Source: Acinetobacter parvus DSM 16617 = CIP 108168
Lineage (GTDB): Bacteria > Pseudomonadota > Gammaproteobacteria > Pseudomonadales > Moraxellaceae
DNA length: 64,000 nt
Assembly (NCBI RefSeq): GCF_000368025.1
Contig: NZ_KB849211.1
Coordinates: 750,322-814,321, forward strand
Direction of reading: 5' to 3'
The translations under genes were made by a program, and so were the position numbers. Below, piece after piece: positions 16,145-23,871 of the stretch (position 1 is the stretch's first letter; each line of letters opens with the position of its first letter). Below the pieces are notes generated by a model, which searched no databases, was not told the origin of the DNA, and worked only from the letters and a program-made list of their open reading frames with translations.

Positions 16145-16489
16145 TTAAGCTTTTTTGACAAACTCAGATTTCAGTTTCATGGCACCAATGCCATCAATCT
16201 TACAGTCAATATTATGACCATCACTCGCATCAGTAATCAAACGGATGGTCTTTACTTTCGTACCAACTTTCACTACTGATGAGGAACCTTTAATTTTCAG
16301 GTCTTTAACCACTATGACACTGTCACCATCCGCCAACACATTACCATTGGCATCTTTAATAATTTCCTGTTGCTCTGATGCCTGCCCCTCACCCTGTTTC
16401 CACTCATGTGAACATTCAGGACAGATGAATAATTCTCCATCTTGATAAGTATATTCTGATTGGCATTGTGGGCAATTTGGAAAAGACAT
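16145..16489 (-). CDS. yjdM: YjdM (PhnA-type) zinc-ribbon protein
   Basis: 114 residues from MSFPNCPQC. Two Cys pairs, CPQC at residues 6-9 and CPEC about 20 residues later, form an N-terminal zinc ribbon. The rest, with DANGNVLADGDSV and VVKDLKIKGSSSVVK, is the compact SH3-like domain of the YjdM/PhnA family. The older link with phosphonate use has not held up in E. coli, so the role remains unclear. Convergent with proS. Confidence 0.88.
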   Translation of the reverse strand: MSFPNCPQCQSEYTYQDGELFICPECSHEWKQGEGQASEQQEIIKDANGNVLADGDSVIVVKDLKIKGSSSVVKVGTKVKTIRLITDASDGHNIDCKIDGIGAMKLKSEFVKKA

Positions 16490-16623
16490 AAAAAATCTCA
16501 AAAGCATTATTATGCGAGATAGAATGCTTTTTGCAAAATTTTAGTTTTTATTATTTTTCATCACTCCAGAAAATTTATGTCACTAAAACGTTTATCAATC
16601 ATTCATTTTATTCATCAGGAATT

Positions 16624-16761
16624 TCAGCTTCCACCAACAAGCCCAATAAATATAAGGATTCCTGCCATCCATTTCGCCAATGCATCTGGAACCAGGAAAG
16701 CTTTAAAGACACGCTCTGCTGGGGCCTTGAATACTCGATGTAATTTAACTGTACCTGTCAT
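16624..16761 (-). pseudogene. Truncated SRPBCC/AHSA1-family gene
   Basis: A 45-residue minus-strand frame starts MTGTVKLHRVFKAPAERVF and continues AFLVPDALAKWMA. This is the start of an AHSA1/START-type (SRPBCC) small-ligand-binding protein, normally about 150 residues. After WMA the sequence changes to a hydrophobic tail (GILIFIGLVGGS) and stops, so the rest of the domain has been lost by deletion. The tail may come from the end of a neighbouring membrane-protein gene. Confidence 0.7.
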
Positions 16762-16950
16762 TTTTATTTTCCATCATTGTTGATCACTATTGTTATATTT
16801 GTCATCACCATGAATCAATCGTTGCGATAGCTTTGGTTGCCCATTCTGTCATAAATAAATAAGCAGAATCTAAAGCTGTTTTTTTGTGAAAAATAGCGCA
16901 AAATAAGCCCTTATATTGTAATGAACAGAACTTTGCTTTGGGATTGATTT

Positions 16951-17673
16951 ATGAGTCAGCTTGCTTTTACTGCTTTTAGCTTAAATGGTGTAGATGCACA
17001 AAAATTCCTACAAGGTCAGGTGACTGTACATGTTGAGCGTCTGCCAGAGAATGAAAGTCGCTACACCGCTATTTGTGATTTAAAAGGGCGTATTCATTTT
17101 GGTGTGTGGATCAAAAGATTAAATCCAGAAAGTTTTGAACTGGTGACAACTCAGGATCAGGCAGAAGAGTTTTCCAGACATATTAAAAAGTTTGGTGCTT
17201 TCTCAAAAATGAAACTGGAAGAGGTTGGTCAAGTTTTTCCAGGTTTTATAGGCAACCATACCGAGTTTTCTTCAACAGAAACAGATATAAATGCATGGCA
17301 AATACAAGCCATTCAATCTGGACAGGCTTGGATTACCCAAGCAACTGAACATCTGTTCCAGCCCCAGGAACTGCGTCTGCATCAACGAGAGGGTGTGCAT
17401 TTTGATAAAGGTTGTTATCTAGGACAGGAAATTGTGGCACGCCTATGGTTTAAGGCAAAACCTAAACACTGGTTGCATTTGATTCAAGGGAATGATGCTG
17501 TACCCGCTCCTGCAACCCAACTCAGTAAAGATGTAGAAGTCGTTAATAGTATCGCTTTTGAAGATGGTTATTTAGCTTTGGTGATTGCCAAACCGACCGC
17601 ACTGGAAGAACTTCATTTAACCGTTTTAGATTTACCAGAAGCTTTAAATGGTGACGTGGCGAGGCCTCAATAA
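16951..17673 (+). CDS. ygfZ: YgfZ folate-binding, Fe-S-linked protein
   Basis: 240 residues. It carries the YgfZ/GcvT-like signature KGCYLGQEIVAR (the conserved KGCYxGQE with its Cys) near residue 155, and the N-terminal SLNGVDAQKFLQGQVT typical of the family. YgfZ proteins bind tetrahydrofolate and support iron-sulfur enzymes such as MiaB. The protein is shorter than the 326-residue E. coli version, as is common in this genus. Its last 26 bp overlap the next frame, which is a decayed DsbC-like gene, so the C terminus may have been changed by the same deletion. Confidence 0.9.
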   Translation: MSQLAFTAFSLNGVDAQKFLQGQVTVHVERLPENESRYTAICDLKGRIHFGVWIKRLNPESFELVTTQDQAEEFSRHIKKFGAFSKMKLEEVGQVFPGFIGNHTEFSSTETDINAWQIQAIQSGQAWITQATEHLFQPQELRLHQREGVHFDKGCYLGQEIVARLWFKAKPKHWLHLIQGNDAVPAPATQLSKDVEVVNSIAFEDGYLALVIAKPTALEELHLTVLDLPEALNGDVARPQ

Positions 17674-18250
17674 TTTTTATGCGATAGGATTGCCCAAGAT
17701 TCAAATGGGCGCTATTGTTCCATCATACTATCTGTTTATTGGTCAACTGGTCGATCCAAAAAACCAAAAAAATTTAACCGAAAAACGTTTAATTGAGTTC
17801 AATAAAATTGATGTTAAACAACTGCCATTAGAGCAAGCTATTCGATATGTTAAAGGTGATGGTAAACGTACACTCCATATATTTACAGATCCCGACTGCC
17901 CTTATTGTCAGAAACTGGAACAGTATATGACCGCCATTGATAATGTGACAGTCTATTTATTTCCGTTCCCATTAAAAACTCTCCATCCTCAGGCAGAAGA
18001 AATTGCCAACAAAATCTGGTGTGCTAAAAACCAGTATGAAGCTTGGGAAGATTATATGCTACATCGCAAAACTCCAAAAAATTCAGGACAATGTTCCACC
18101 CCAATTCAAAAGAATTTGATCTTGGGACAAAAACTACAAATTAACGGAACACCCACCCTATTTTTGAAAAATGGTGTCCGTATCGCTGGTATGCCACAAA
18201 ATGCAGAACAGATTGAACAATTACTAAACTCAGGCAAGCAATCTAAATAA
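17648..18250 (+). pseudogene. DsbC/DsbG-like disulfide isomerase, N-terminally truncated
   Basis: The frame encodes the thioredoxin-fold half of a DsbC-type protein: FTDPDCPYCQKLEQ (active CPYC), IWCAKNQYEAWEDYM, and the cis-Pro region INGTPTLFLKNGVRIAG. It also keeps scraps of the N-terminal dimerisation domain (NNFYAIGLPKI, YLFIGQLVD). There is no signal peptide, and the start lies inside ygfZ, so the protein could not reach the periplasm where DsbC works. A deletion fusing the end of ygfZ to this gene, plus a second gap after LPKI, explains the pattern. A short but functional cytoplasmic form is less likely. Confidence 0.7.
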
Positions 18251-18310
18251 ATGAATAAATTAACAGTAGACTGACTATTTCTACATGATGTATTCACATT
18301 TTTCTTTATC

Positions 18311-18345
18311 AGTATTTTGAAATAATTTATATATTTCAAAATACT
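18311..18345. terminator. AT-rich perfect inverted repeat downstream of the dsbC-like gene
   Basis: AGTATTTTGAAATA and TATTTCAAAATACT form a 14-bp perfect stem with a seven-base loop. No T-run follows directly. It may terminate the upstream transcript or be a binding site in front of the Sel1 gene. Confidence 0.5.
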
Positions 18346-18494
18346 ACAAAGCTAGAATATATTTAGCCATAAATATTGACATACAAAATTTACATTTACA
18401 TTTTATGCGAAAATCTTAAACTTATTTGGGTCACAACATTGTTTTCTGCCAACAACAAAGGATTGCGGCAGATTTACATGAAAGGAAAGGAAAG

Positions 18495-19301
18495 ATGAAA
18501 AAGTTGCTCATTGCCAACCTAATCATGGTTGCAAGCCATTCGGTATTTGCAGCAGACAATAAAACCTCAGCAGCTCCAGATGTCTTTGCAAAAGCCACTC
18601 AACTTTATGAAGCAAAGAATTATCATGAAGCATTTCAGGAAATGCAGCGGCTAGCAAATACAGGCAATGCCCAGGCAATTTATAATGTGGGTTATATGAC
18701 CCAAATCGGGCAAGGCACAGTGAAAGATGAAAAAAAAGCTTTGCAATATTATCAGGATGCCTCCAACAAAGGATTTGGTAAGGCCAGCTTTATCTTGGCA
18801 CAAGCCTATCATAAAGGGAATTTAGGCCTCCCTAAAGATGCTCAAAAATACAAGGAATATTTAGATAAAGCATCTGTACAAGGTTCTGAGGAAGCCTCAG
18901 TTGAATTTGCAGATTTGTTGTTTAAACAGGGTAAACCTGAATATGACCAAATTGCAATTCAACGCTTACTGCCTTTGCTACGCAAGGATTATTACCCAGC
19001 ACAAAATCTTAAAGCAATTTATGATCTTGGTATTGGTGTAAAAAATAAAAATCCAATTATGCAACAACAAGCGGTTGAGAGCCTAAAGGAGCTAGCGAAG
19101 AAAGGTTATGCACCATCACTGATGATATTAGGAAATATGTTGGCAAATGGTGGAATTCTTGATCAAAACCTCGAAGAAGCCAGAAATATTTTTGCACGCC
19201 TTGCTCAGGCAAATTATCCAAATGCCAAAGAATCATTAGCTCAGGTTGAAGAAGCGATTGCTGCCAAAAAAGCCGCTCCAGCTCAGCCACCTAAAAAATA
19301 A
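18495..19301 (+). CDS. Sel1-repeat (tetratricopeptide-like) periplasmic protein
   Basis: 268 residues from MKKLLIANL; GGAAAGGAAAG just upstream is the ribosome binding site. A signal peptide ends near VFAAD. Sel1-like repeats follow: AIYNVGYMTQIGQGTVKDEKKALQYYQDAS, ASFILAQAYHKGNLGLPKD and later degenerate units up to about 245, then a Lys/Ala/Pro tail (AKKAAPAQPPKK). Such proteins serve as scaffolds in the envelope; the partner is unknown. Motif strings here are quoted in part. Confidence 0.85.
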   Translation: MKKLLIANLIMVASHSVFAADNKTSAAPDVFAKATQLYEAKNYHEAFQEMQRLANTGNAQAIYNVGYMTQIGQGTVKDEKKALQYYQDASNKGFGKASFILAQAYHKGNLGLPKDAQKYKEYLDKASVQGSEEASVEFADLLFKQGKPEYDQIAIQRLLPLLRKDYYPAQNLKAIYDLGIGVKNKNPIMQQQAVESLKELAKKGYAPSLMILGNMLANGGILDQNLEEARNIFARLAQANYPNAKESLAQVEEAIAAKKAAPAQPPKK

Positions 19302-19306
19302 ATAAC

Positions 19307-19336
19307 CGAGCAGTATCTTATTTCAGGTACTGCTCG
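19307..19336 (+). terminator. Terminator hairpin after the Sel1-repeat gene
   Basis: Nine-bp stem CGAGCAGTA/TACTGCTCG with a 12-base loop, five bp after the stop codon, followed by TTCTGCT. It lies between this gene and the convergent receptor pseudogene. Confidence 0.6.
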
Positions 19337-19341
19337 TTCTG

Positions 19342-20936
19342 CTAAAATTGCTTACTTACTCTCATCCCTACACTGAGCTTACGCCCATCAGCAGGTTCAA
19401 AAAATGGGCTATTCCCCTCATTAACGATGACTGAACCGATATAATTTTTATTAAACAGGTTATCTACCCGAGAAAAACCATGAATGTTGGTGTTTCAAAG
19501 CCTTTGGCATAACTTGCATAGATCAATGCCTGTGGCATGAATTGCCAACTTAAAGCAACGGATGGCAAGATTTCTTCATAAGTTGTTTTACCGCTATTAT
19601 CACCATTTAGACCAACAATATAATGATCTTTGGATTTGTAATGTACGTTACTGTATCGTATCCCCGTATCTAAACGCATTTTGGGTAGAAATGACCATGA
19701 TGCTTGTAGATAAGGATCAATATTCCATAAATTATTTCGCTCATCTCGGCGCAAAGCACCCACAATCCCTTTATCACCCTGATCATTAAAATTTTGGAAA
19801 CCCTGCCGATCTTCATTCATGGCATCTATAGAAACACCAGCAGTAAATTGGGTTTTAGGACATAAATTCTTACCCGTCCATCGAAAATCAGTTCCATAGT
19901 AGCCACGTTTAAAATCAATCACCCCACCCGCCTGATAAGGTGTATTGGGATTTTTTTGAACTATATCAGGAATAGACTGATATTGAATGACTTGCCGCTG
20001 TCCGATATAAGCCATGGCATAAAATTCATGTTGATCATTGATTGGCTTTGACCATGTTACACCAGTCTGGATCTGATCAATTTTTTTACGCGCCTGATAA
20101 TCCAGGACATTTTTGCAACTTGTTTGGGATTGTTCTCCCACTCTGCTCGAGTTAGTCCACCTGGATCAGCAGCATCAATATTGACGTAATTAGTGACCCA
20201 GTTAATCTTGCTGCCATCATCCAGATTCCATGTCAGTTTGGCATTATTTAAGGTTTTATTGGCACCGCTATGGTCACGGAAACCATCAGTATCAAAATAA
20301 GATGAACTAATGATATAACTCGGCTCATTTTGCTTGTCCGTCCCTCCTTGTAATATCAAACCCGCACGATTTTTATGATGACTTCCTCCAGCATAACTCA
20401 TTTCAATAGAATCTTTACCTTGCCCTTCTTTGGTCGTTGCCAGAATTGCGCCACCCGATGAGTTTCCGTACAGGGAAGAAAATGGCCCAGTTAGAACTTC
20501 AAGATGATCCAAGCTACTCAAGTCAATATTAGAGGTCTGCCCCTGCCCATCAGGCATGGTTGCAGGAATACCATCAGTATATAAACGGATTCCCCTTACC
20601 TCAAAAGTAGAACGGGCACCAAAACCACGCATCGAAAGCTGTAAATCCTGCGCGTAGCTCTCTCGGTTGCGTAGCTGGATGCTCGGAATCCCTTTAACCA
20701 GTTCAGTCAGGTTGACCTGGGCAGATTGATCTGCTTTAGGGCTTTCAATACGGAAAATTGAAAGCTGGTGTTTCCATATAGGTGGTATTGGTACGGGTTG
20801 CCTCGACTTTAATTGGGATAAGTTGCTGTATTGGCTGTGTCTCTATATCAACTTTAGCAGCCCATACCAAGGAGCTATTCAACCCCATACTTACCGCAAC
20901 ACAACCGTATAAAAAATTCAGTTTAATTAAAGGCAT
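19342..20936 (-). pseudogene. TonB-dependent outer membrane receptor, frameshifted and deleted
   Basis: Pieces of one receptor lie in order on the minus strand. The signal peptide is MPLIKLNFLYGCVAVSMGLN. The plug follows: ESPKADQSAQVNLTELVKGI, MRGFGARSTFEVRGIRLYTDG and GPFSSLYGNSSGGAI. Next are barrel strands to YASYAKGFETPTF. The C-terminal end is RVDNLFNKNYIGS...GMRVSKQF, ending in Phe. Frame changes occur near 20760 and near 20110, and a stretch of well over 100 residues is missing between FETPTF and HGFSRVDNLF at about 19480. The gene cannot make a full barrel. The substrate cannot be told, but iron-siderophore uptake is usual. Confidence 0.88.
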
Positions 20937-21144
20937 AGAAATTCCTTATGGACCTGAAATATAAGAAAGCAATTTTCAAAGACAAGCATGAGTTATTTTA
21001 ATATTGATCTTATCTCATTGGGATTCACTAAAATGATCAAAAACTAGTATTTATCAACCTTAGCAAATAAAATTAAAGGTCGATATTATTGTAAGTAAAA
21101 CATTTGCCCTCATTGTATTGTTGTTGAAACAACTTGAGCTCACT

Positions 21145-21963
21145 ATGCCCGAACTTCCAGAAGTTGAAACCACAAAAACCAGTTTACTGCCGCTTTTAGA
21201 GCAACGTGTACAAGCTATAAGAGTACACAATCCTAGTTTGCGCTGGCCTATCCCTGATGATCTTGAAAAATTAATTGGTCAACGTTTAATTCAACTCAAA
21301 CGTCGTTCCAAATATATTTTGGCTGAATTCGAACAAGATCAAATGCTTTGGCATTTAGGCATGTCAGGTAGTTTTCGCTTGTGCCAACCCAGTGACGAAT
21401 TGCGGAAACATGATCATTTAATTATTGATTTTGAAGATATTCAACTGCGCTATCATGATCCACGTCGTTTTGGCTGTATTCTTTGGCTAGATCAGGACAA
21501 TCAGTCCAAGCTTATTGACACACTTGGTCCAGAACCTTTAAGTGAAGATTTTAATGCGACTTATTTGTTAGAAAAGCTAAATAAGAAGAATGTCGGTATT
21601 AAAATTGCACTTATGGATAATCATGTGGTGGTAGGTGTTGGTAATATTTACGCAACTGAAAGTTTATTCAACATTGGGGTTCATCCTGCGCAACCTTCTT
21701 TAACTTTAACTCAAGCACAAGTTGAAAAGTTGGTGATTGAGGTCAAGCGCATCCTAAAACAAGCGATTGATCTTGGCGGTTCAACTTTACGTGACTATAG
21801 TAATGCGATGGGGGAAAATGGTTATTTCCAACAAACGCTGCTTGCTTATGGTCGCGCAGGTGAAATGTGTGTCAACTGCGAAACCAAGCTGGAGAATTTA
21901 AAGTTGGGACAACGCGCCAGTGTGTTCTGCCCACAGTGTCAACCCTTAAATAAGAAAGCTTAG
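21145..21963 (+). CDS. mutM: Formamidopyrimidine-DNA glycosylase
   Basis: 272 residues from MPELPEVE; Pro2 and Glu3 are the catalytic residues, which fixes the start even though a longer frame reaches 21118. KRRSKYILAEF carries the conserved Lys, GVGNIYATESLF the H2TH region, and the C terminus a four-Cys zinc finger (CVNCE...CPQC). The enzyme removes 8-oxoguanine and formamidopyrimidines and then cleaves the strand by beta/delta elimination. Confidence 0.96.
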   Translation: MPELPEVETTKTSLLPLLEQRVQAIRVHNPSLRWPIPDDLEKLIGQRLIQLKRRSKYILAEFEQDQMLWHLGMSGSFRLCQPSDELRKHDHLIIDFEDIQLRYHDPRRFGCILWLDQDNQSKLIDTLGPEPLSEDFNATYLLEKLNKKNVGIKIALMDNHVVVGVGNIYATESLFNIGVHPAQPSLTLTQAQVEKLVIEVKRILKQAIDLGGSTLRDYSNAMGENGYFQQTLLAYGRAGEMCVNCETKLENLKLGQRASVFCPQCQPLNKKA

Positions 21964-21995
21964 TTATTTCAATGTTTTCTCAAGGAGAGTGATTT

Positions 21996-22286
21996 ATGCA
22001 GACTGCAATTGTTCGGCATATTCTGGTCAAGGATAAAGACTTGGCAGAACAACTGAAAAAGCGGATTCATTCTGGCGCGGACTTTGCGAAAATTGCCAAG
22101 CAATATTCAACATGCAACTCAGCAAAACGTGGTGGTGAACTCGGTGAAGTGAAGAAAGGGCAGCTCGTTCCTGTGATCGACAAACTGGTTTTTACTGCCG
22201 CGGAGAGAGTCTTACACGGTCCAATTAAAAGCCAGTTTGGTTTTCATCTGGTTGAAATTAAATTTCGTATGGAGGGATTGAGATGA
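21996..22286 (+). CDS. ppiC: Parvulin-type peptidyl-prolyl isomerase (PpiC-like)
   Basis: 96 residues, a single parvulin domain without signal peptide. It has RHILVKDKDLAEQL, SGADFAKIAKQYSTC, GGELGEVKKGQ and SQFGFHLVEI, all standard positions of the PpiC family. It catalyses cis-trans isomerisation of prolyl bonds in the cytoplasm. GGAGAG precedes the ATG. Its stop codon overlaps the next start as ATGA, so the two genes are probably co-translated. Confidence 0.92.
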   Translation: MQTAIVRHILVKDKDLAEQLKKRIHSGADFAKIAKQYSTCNSAKRGGELGEVKKGQLVPVIDKLVFTAAERVLHGPIKSQFGFHLVEIKFRMEGLR

Positions 22287-22702
22287 CCCCAATTAAACTT
22301 GAGCCTATAAACTACTCATCACTCAATGCAAAAGCTCAAGAAACGTATAACTTTCATAAAATGGCAGCAATACTCGCTGATTATGGCTATAACTGCTTAT
22401 GGCTCAATGATGATTGGAACGGTGCAGATTGCATTGCTGTACATATAAGCGGTCTTTCAGATGCCAAAATCCAACTTAAAGGCTGTATTTCATTTGCACA
22501 AAAATATCGAGGAAAAAACCTTTATATTGCTTTCTTTGAATTAGGCGATTTATACATTTACCCACACGATCTAGTATTAGACCAAGTAGAAAGTTTTATT
22601 GCCGACCAAATATGGTTAGCGAAAGGTACTTATTTTCAAACCAAAATTACCAAAAGATTTGCACAAATAATCGCACCTTATAAAGTTCCTAAAATGAAAT
22701 AG
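22283..22702 (+). CDS. Hypothetical protein, possible PD-(D/E)XK-like fold
   Basis: 139 residues, not recognised. No signal peptide or membrane segment. The pattern WNGADCIAVHI followed by AKIQLKGCISF (an Asp, then Gln-X-Lys on the next strand) resembles the core of PD-(D/E)XK nuclease-like domains, as do the flanking helices. This is only a visual resemblance. It overlaps ppiC by four bases and ends at 22702, with the convergent cyclotransferase gene eight bp on. Confidence 0.55.
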   Translation: MTPIKLEPINYSSLNAKAQETYNFHKMAAILADYGYNCLWLNDDWNGADCIAVHISGLSDAKIQLKGCISFAQKYRGKNLYIAFFELGDLYIYPHDLVLDQVESFIADQIWLAKGTYFQTKITKRFAQIIAPYKVPKMK

Positions 22703-22709
22703 CCTATCT

Positions 22710-23039
22710 TTACATTTCCTTCATCACATAAGTCCATGCCTGTACAATCTCACCAGTATCCAGAATAGTTTTTACTTGCACTCTTGTATATTGCACACCC
22801 TCAAAATCATCCAGCATTTGCCAATTTTCTGCCAATTTTTCAGTGCTAAACAGATAACCTTCTACCAATGCGTCTTTTTCATTTAAAATAATGGCTGGTA
22901 AACCCTTATCTGGTCCCCAATCTAAAATATGAATTGTTCCATGTATAGAAGCTTTTTCCCAGTCACCACCTATTCCAGCAAGAATATGGGCATTCTCCCG
23001 ATTTGGGCAAAGTGTGCCGTAGACAAACAAGCGATTCAT
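22710..23039 (-). CDS. Gamma-glutamylcyclotransferase (AIG2-like) family protein
   Basis: 109 residues opening MNRLFVYGTLCPN, the YGTL loop of the GGCT fold. The acidic catalytic position is probably in DALVEGYLF, and DDFEGVQYTRVQV is the usual second motif. Enzymes of this group convert gamma-glutamyl amines or peptides to 5-oxoproline. The substrate is unknown. No partner gene. Confidence 0.87.
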   Translation of the reverse strand: MNRLFVYGTLCPNRENAHILAGIGGDWEKASIHGTIHILDWGPDKGLPAIILNEKDALVEGYLFSTEKLAENWQMLDDFEGVQYTRVQVKTILDTGEIVQAWTYVMKEM

Positions 23040-23158
23040 AGATTTATCCCACTTTAATATTTTTCAGCATGTTAAAGTGAAATAATTAAACTTTCCATGT
23101 TTAGTATCTCCAATTATTCAAATAACTTTTACCAATTATTTTTCAATCAGGCATAAAA

Positions 23159-23180
23159 AATGGCATATCGAGATGCCATT
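23159..23180. terminator. Terminator after mscL
   Basis: AATGGCAT-ATCGAG-ATGCCATT hairpin with an A-run before it and TTATTTT after it, 17 bp past the mscL stop on the minus strand. Confidence 0.85.
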
Positions 23181-23196
23181 TTATTTTCAGGAATTT

Positions 23197-23628
23197 TTAA
23201 CCCTGTTTTTTCAATTCATCACGGATTTCACGTAACAACTGAATATCTTCTGGTGTTGCTGCTGGTTCAGGAGCGACTTCCTGTTGTTTACGAATACGGT
23301 TCATCACTTTCACCATAAGAAACACAACCCATGCCAAAATAATGAAATTAAGAAAGATGGTTAAGAAATTACCATAGGTCAAAACATTGACACCTGCTTT
23401 TGTTAATTGATCTAAAGACTGTAAATTATTTGGATTGTCTCCGAGCACAATAAACTTCTGGGTAAAATCAACACCTCCACCTGTAATAACTGAAATAAGT
23501 GGCATGATGATATCTTTCACCAATGAATCAATAATTTTACCAAATGCACCACCAATAATGACACCAATGGCAAGATCCATCATATTACCTTTGATAGCAA
23601 ACTCTTTAAATTCTTGAATAATACTCAT
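23197..23628 (-). CDS. mscL: Large-conductance mechanosensitive channel
   Basis: 143 residues. N-terminal MSIIQEFKEFAIKGNMMDLAIGVIIGGAFGKI is the gating helix and first membrane segment; the second is TIFLNFIILAWVVFLMVKVMN. The C-terminal bundle is the charged tail ending QLLREIRDELKKQG. The homopentamer opens on hypo-osmotic shock to release solutes. Single-gene unit. Sequences are quoted in part; length is normal for the family. Confidence 0.97.
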   Translation of the reverse strand: MSIIQEFKEFAIKGNMMDLAIGVIIGGAFGKIIDSLVKDIIMPLISVITGGGVDFTQKFIVLGDNPNNLQSLDQLTKAGVNVLTYGNFLTIFLNFIILAWVVFLMVKVMNRIRKQQEVAPEPAATPEDIQLLREIRDELKKQG

Positions 23629-23822
23629 CTATAACTCTCCAGAGTTGAACTTAATCGCAACCCATTTTTACATTGTTTATTACACAGGTGCGGCTATGGC
23701 ATGATGTTGATAATTTAATATTTTTATCAAAAAAGAAAGCTATTTCACACTTTAACAACACTTTTTATTTTAATAAAAATATGTGCTTAAGCATCTCTCG
23801 GCCATTAAGTCTACGCAATGAA

Positions 23823-23850
23823 AAAACCGCTAAATAGAATTAGCGGTTTT
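23823..23850 (-). terminator. Terminator after typA
   Basis: Stem AAAACCGCTAA/TTAGCGGTTTT with loop ATAGAA and homopolymer runs on both sides, 21 bp beyond the typA stop. Confidence 0.9.
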
Positions 23851-23871
23851 TTCTTTTTCAGTTAAGAAAAA

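Noticed and set aside
16531..16783. Two overlapping plus-strand frames between yjdM and ygfZ
   Set aside because: The minus strand carries the recognisable truncated SRPBCC gene; the plus-strand frames have no features.
18376..18404. TTGACA box upstream of the Sel1 gene as a promoter
   Set aside because: No matching -10 box at 16-18 bp; too weak to list.
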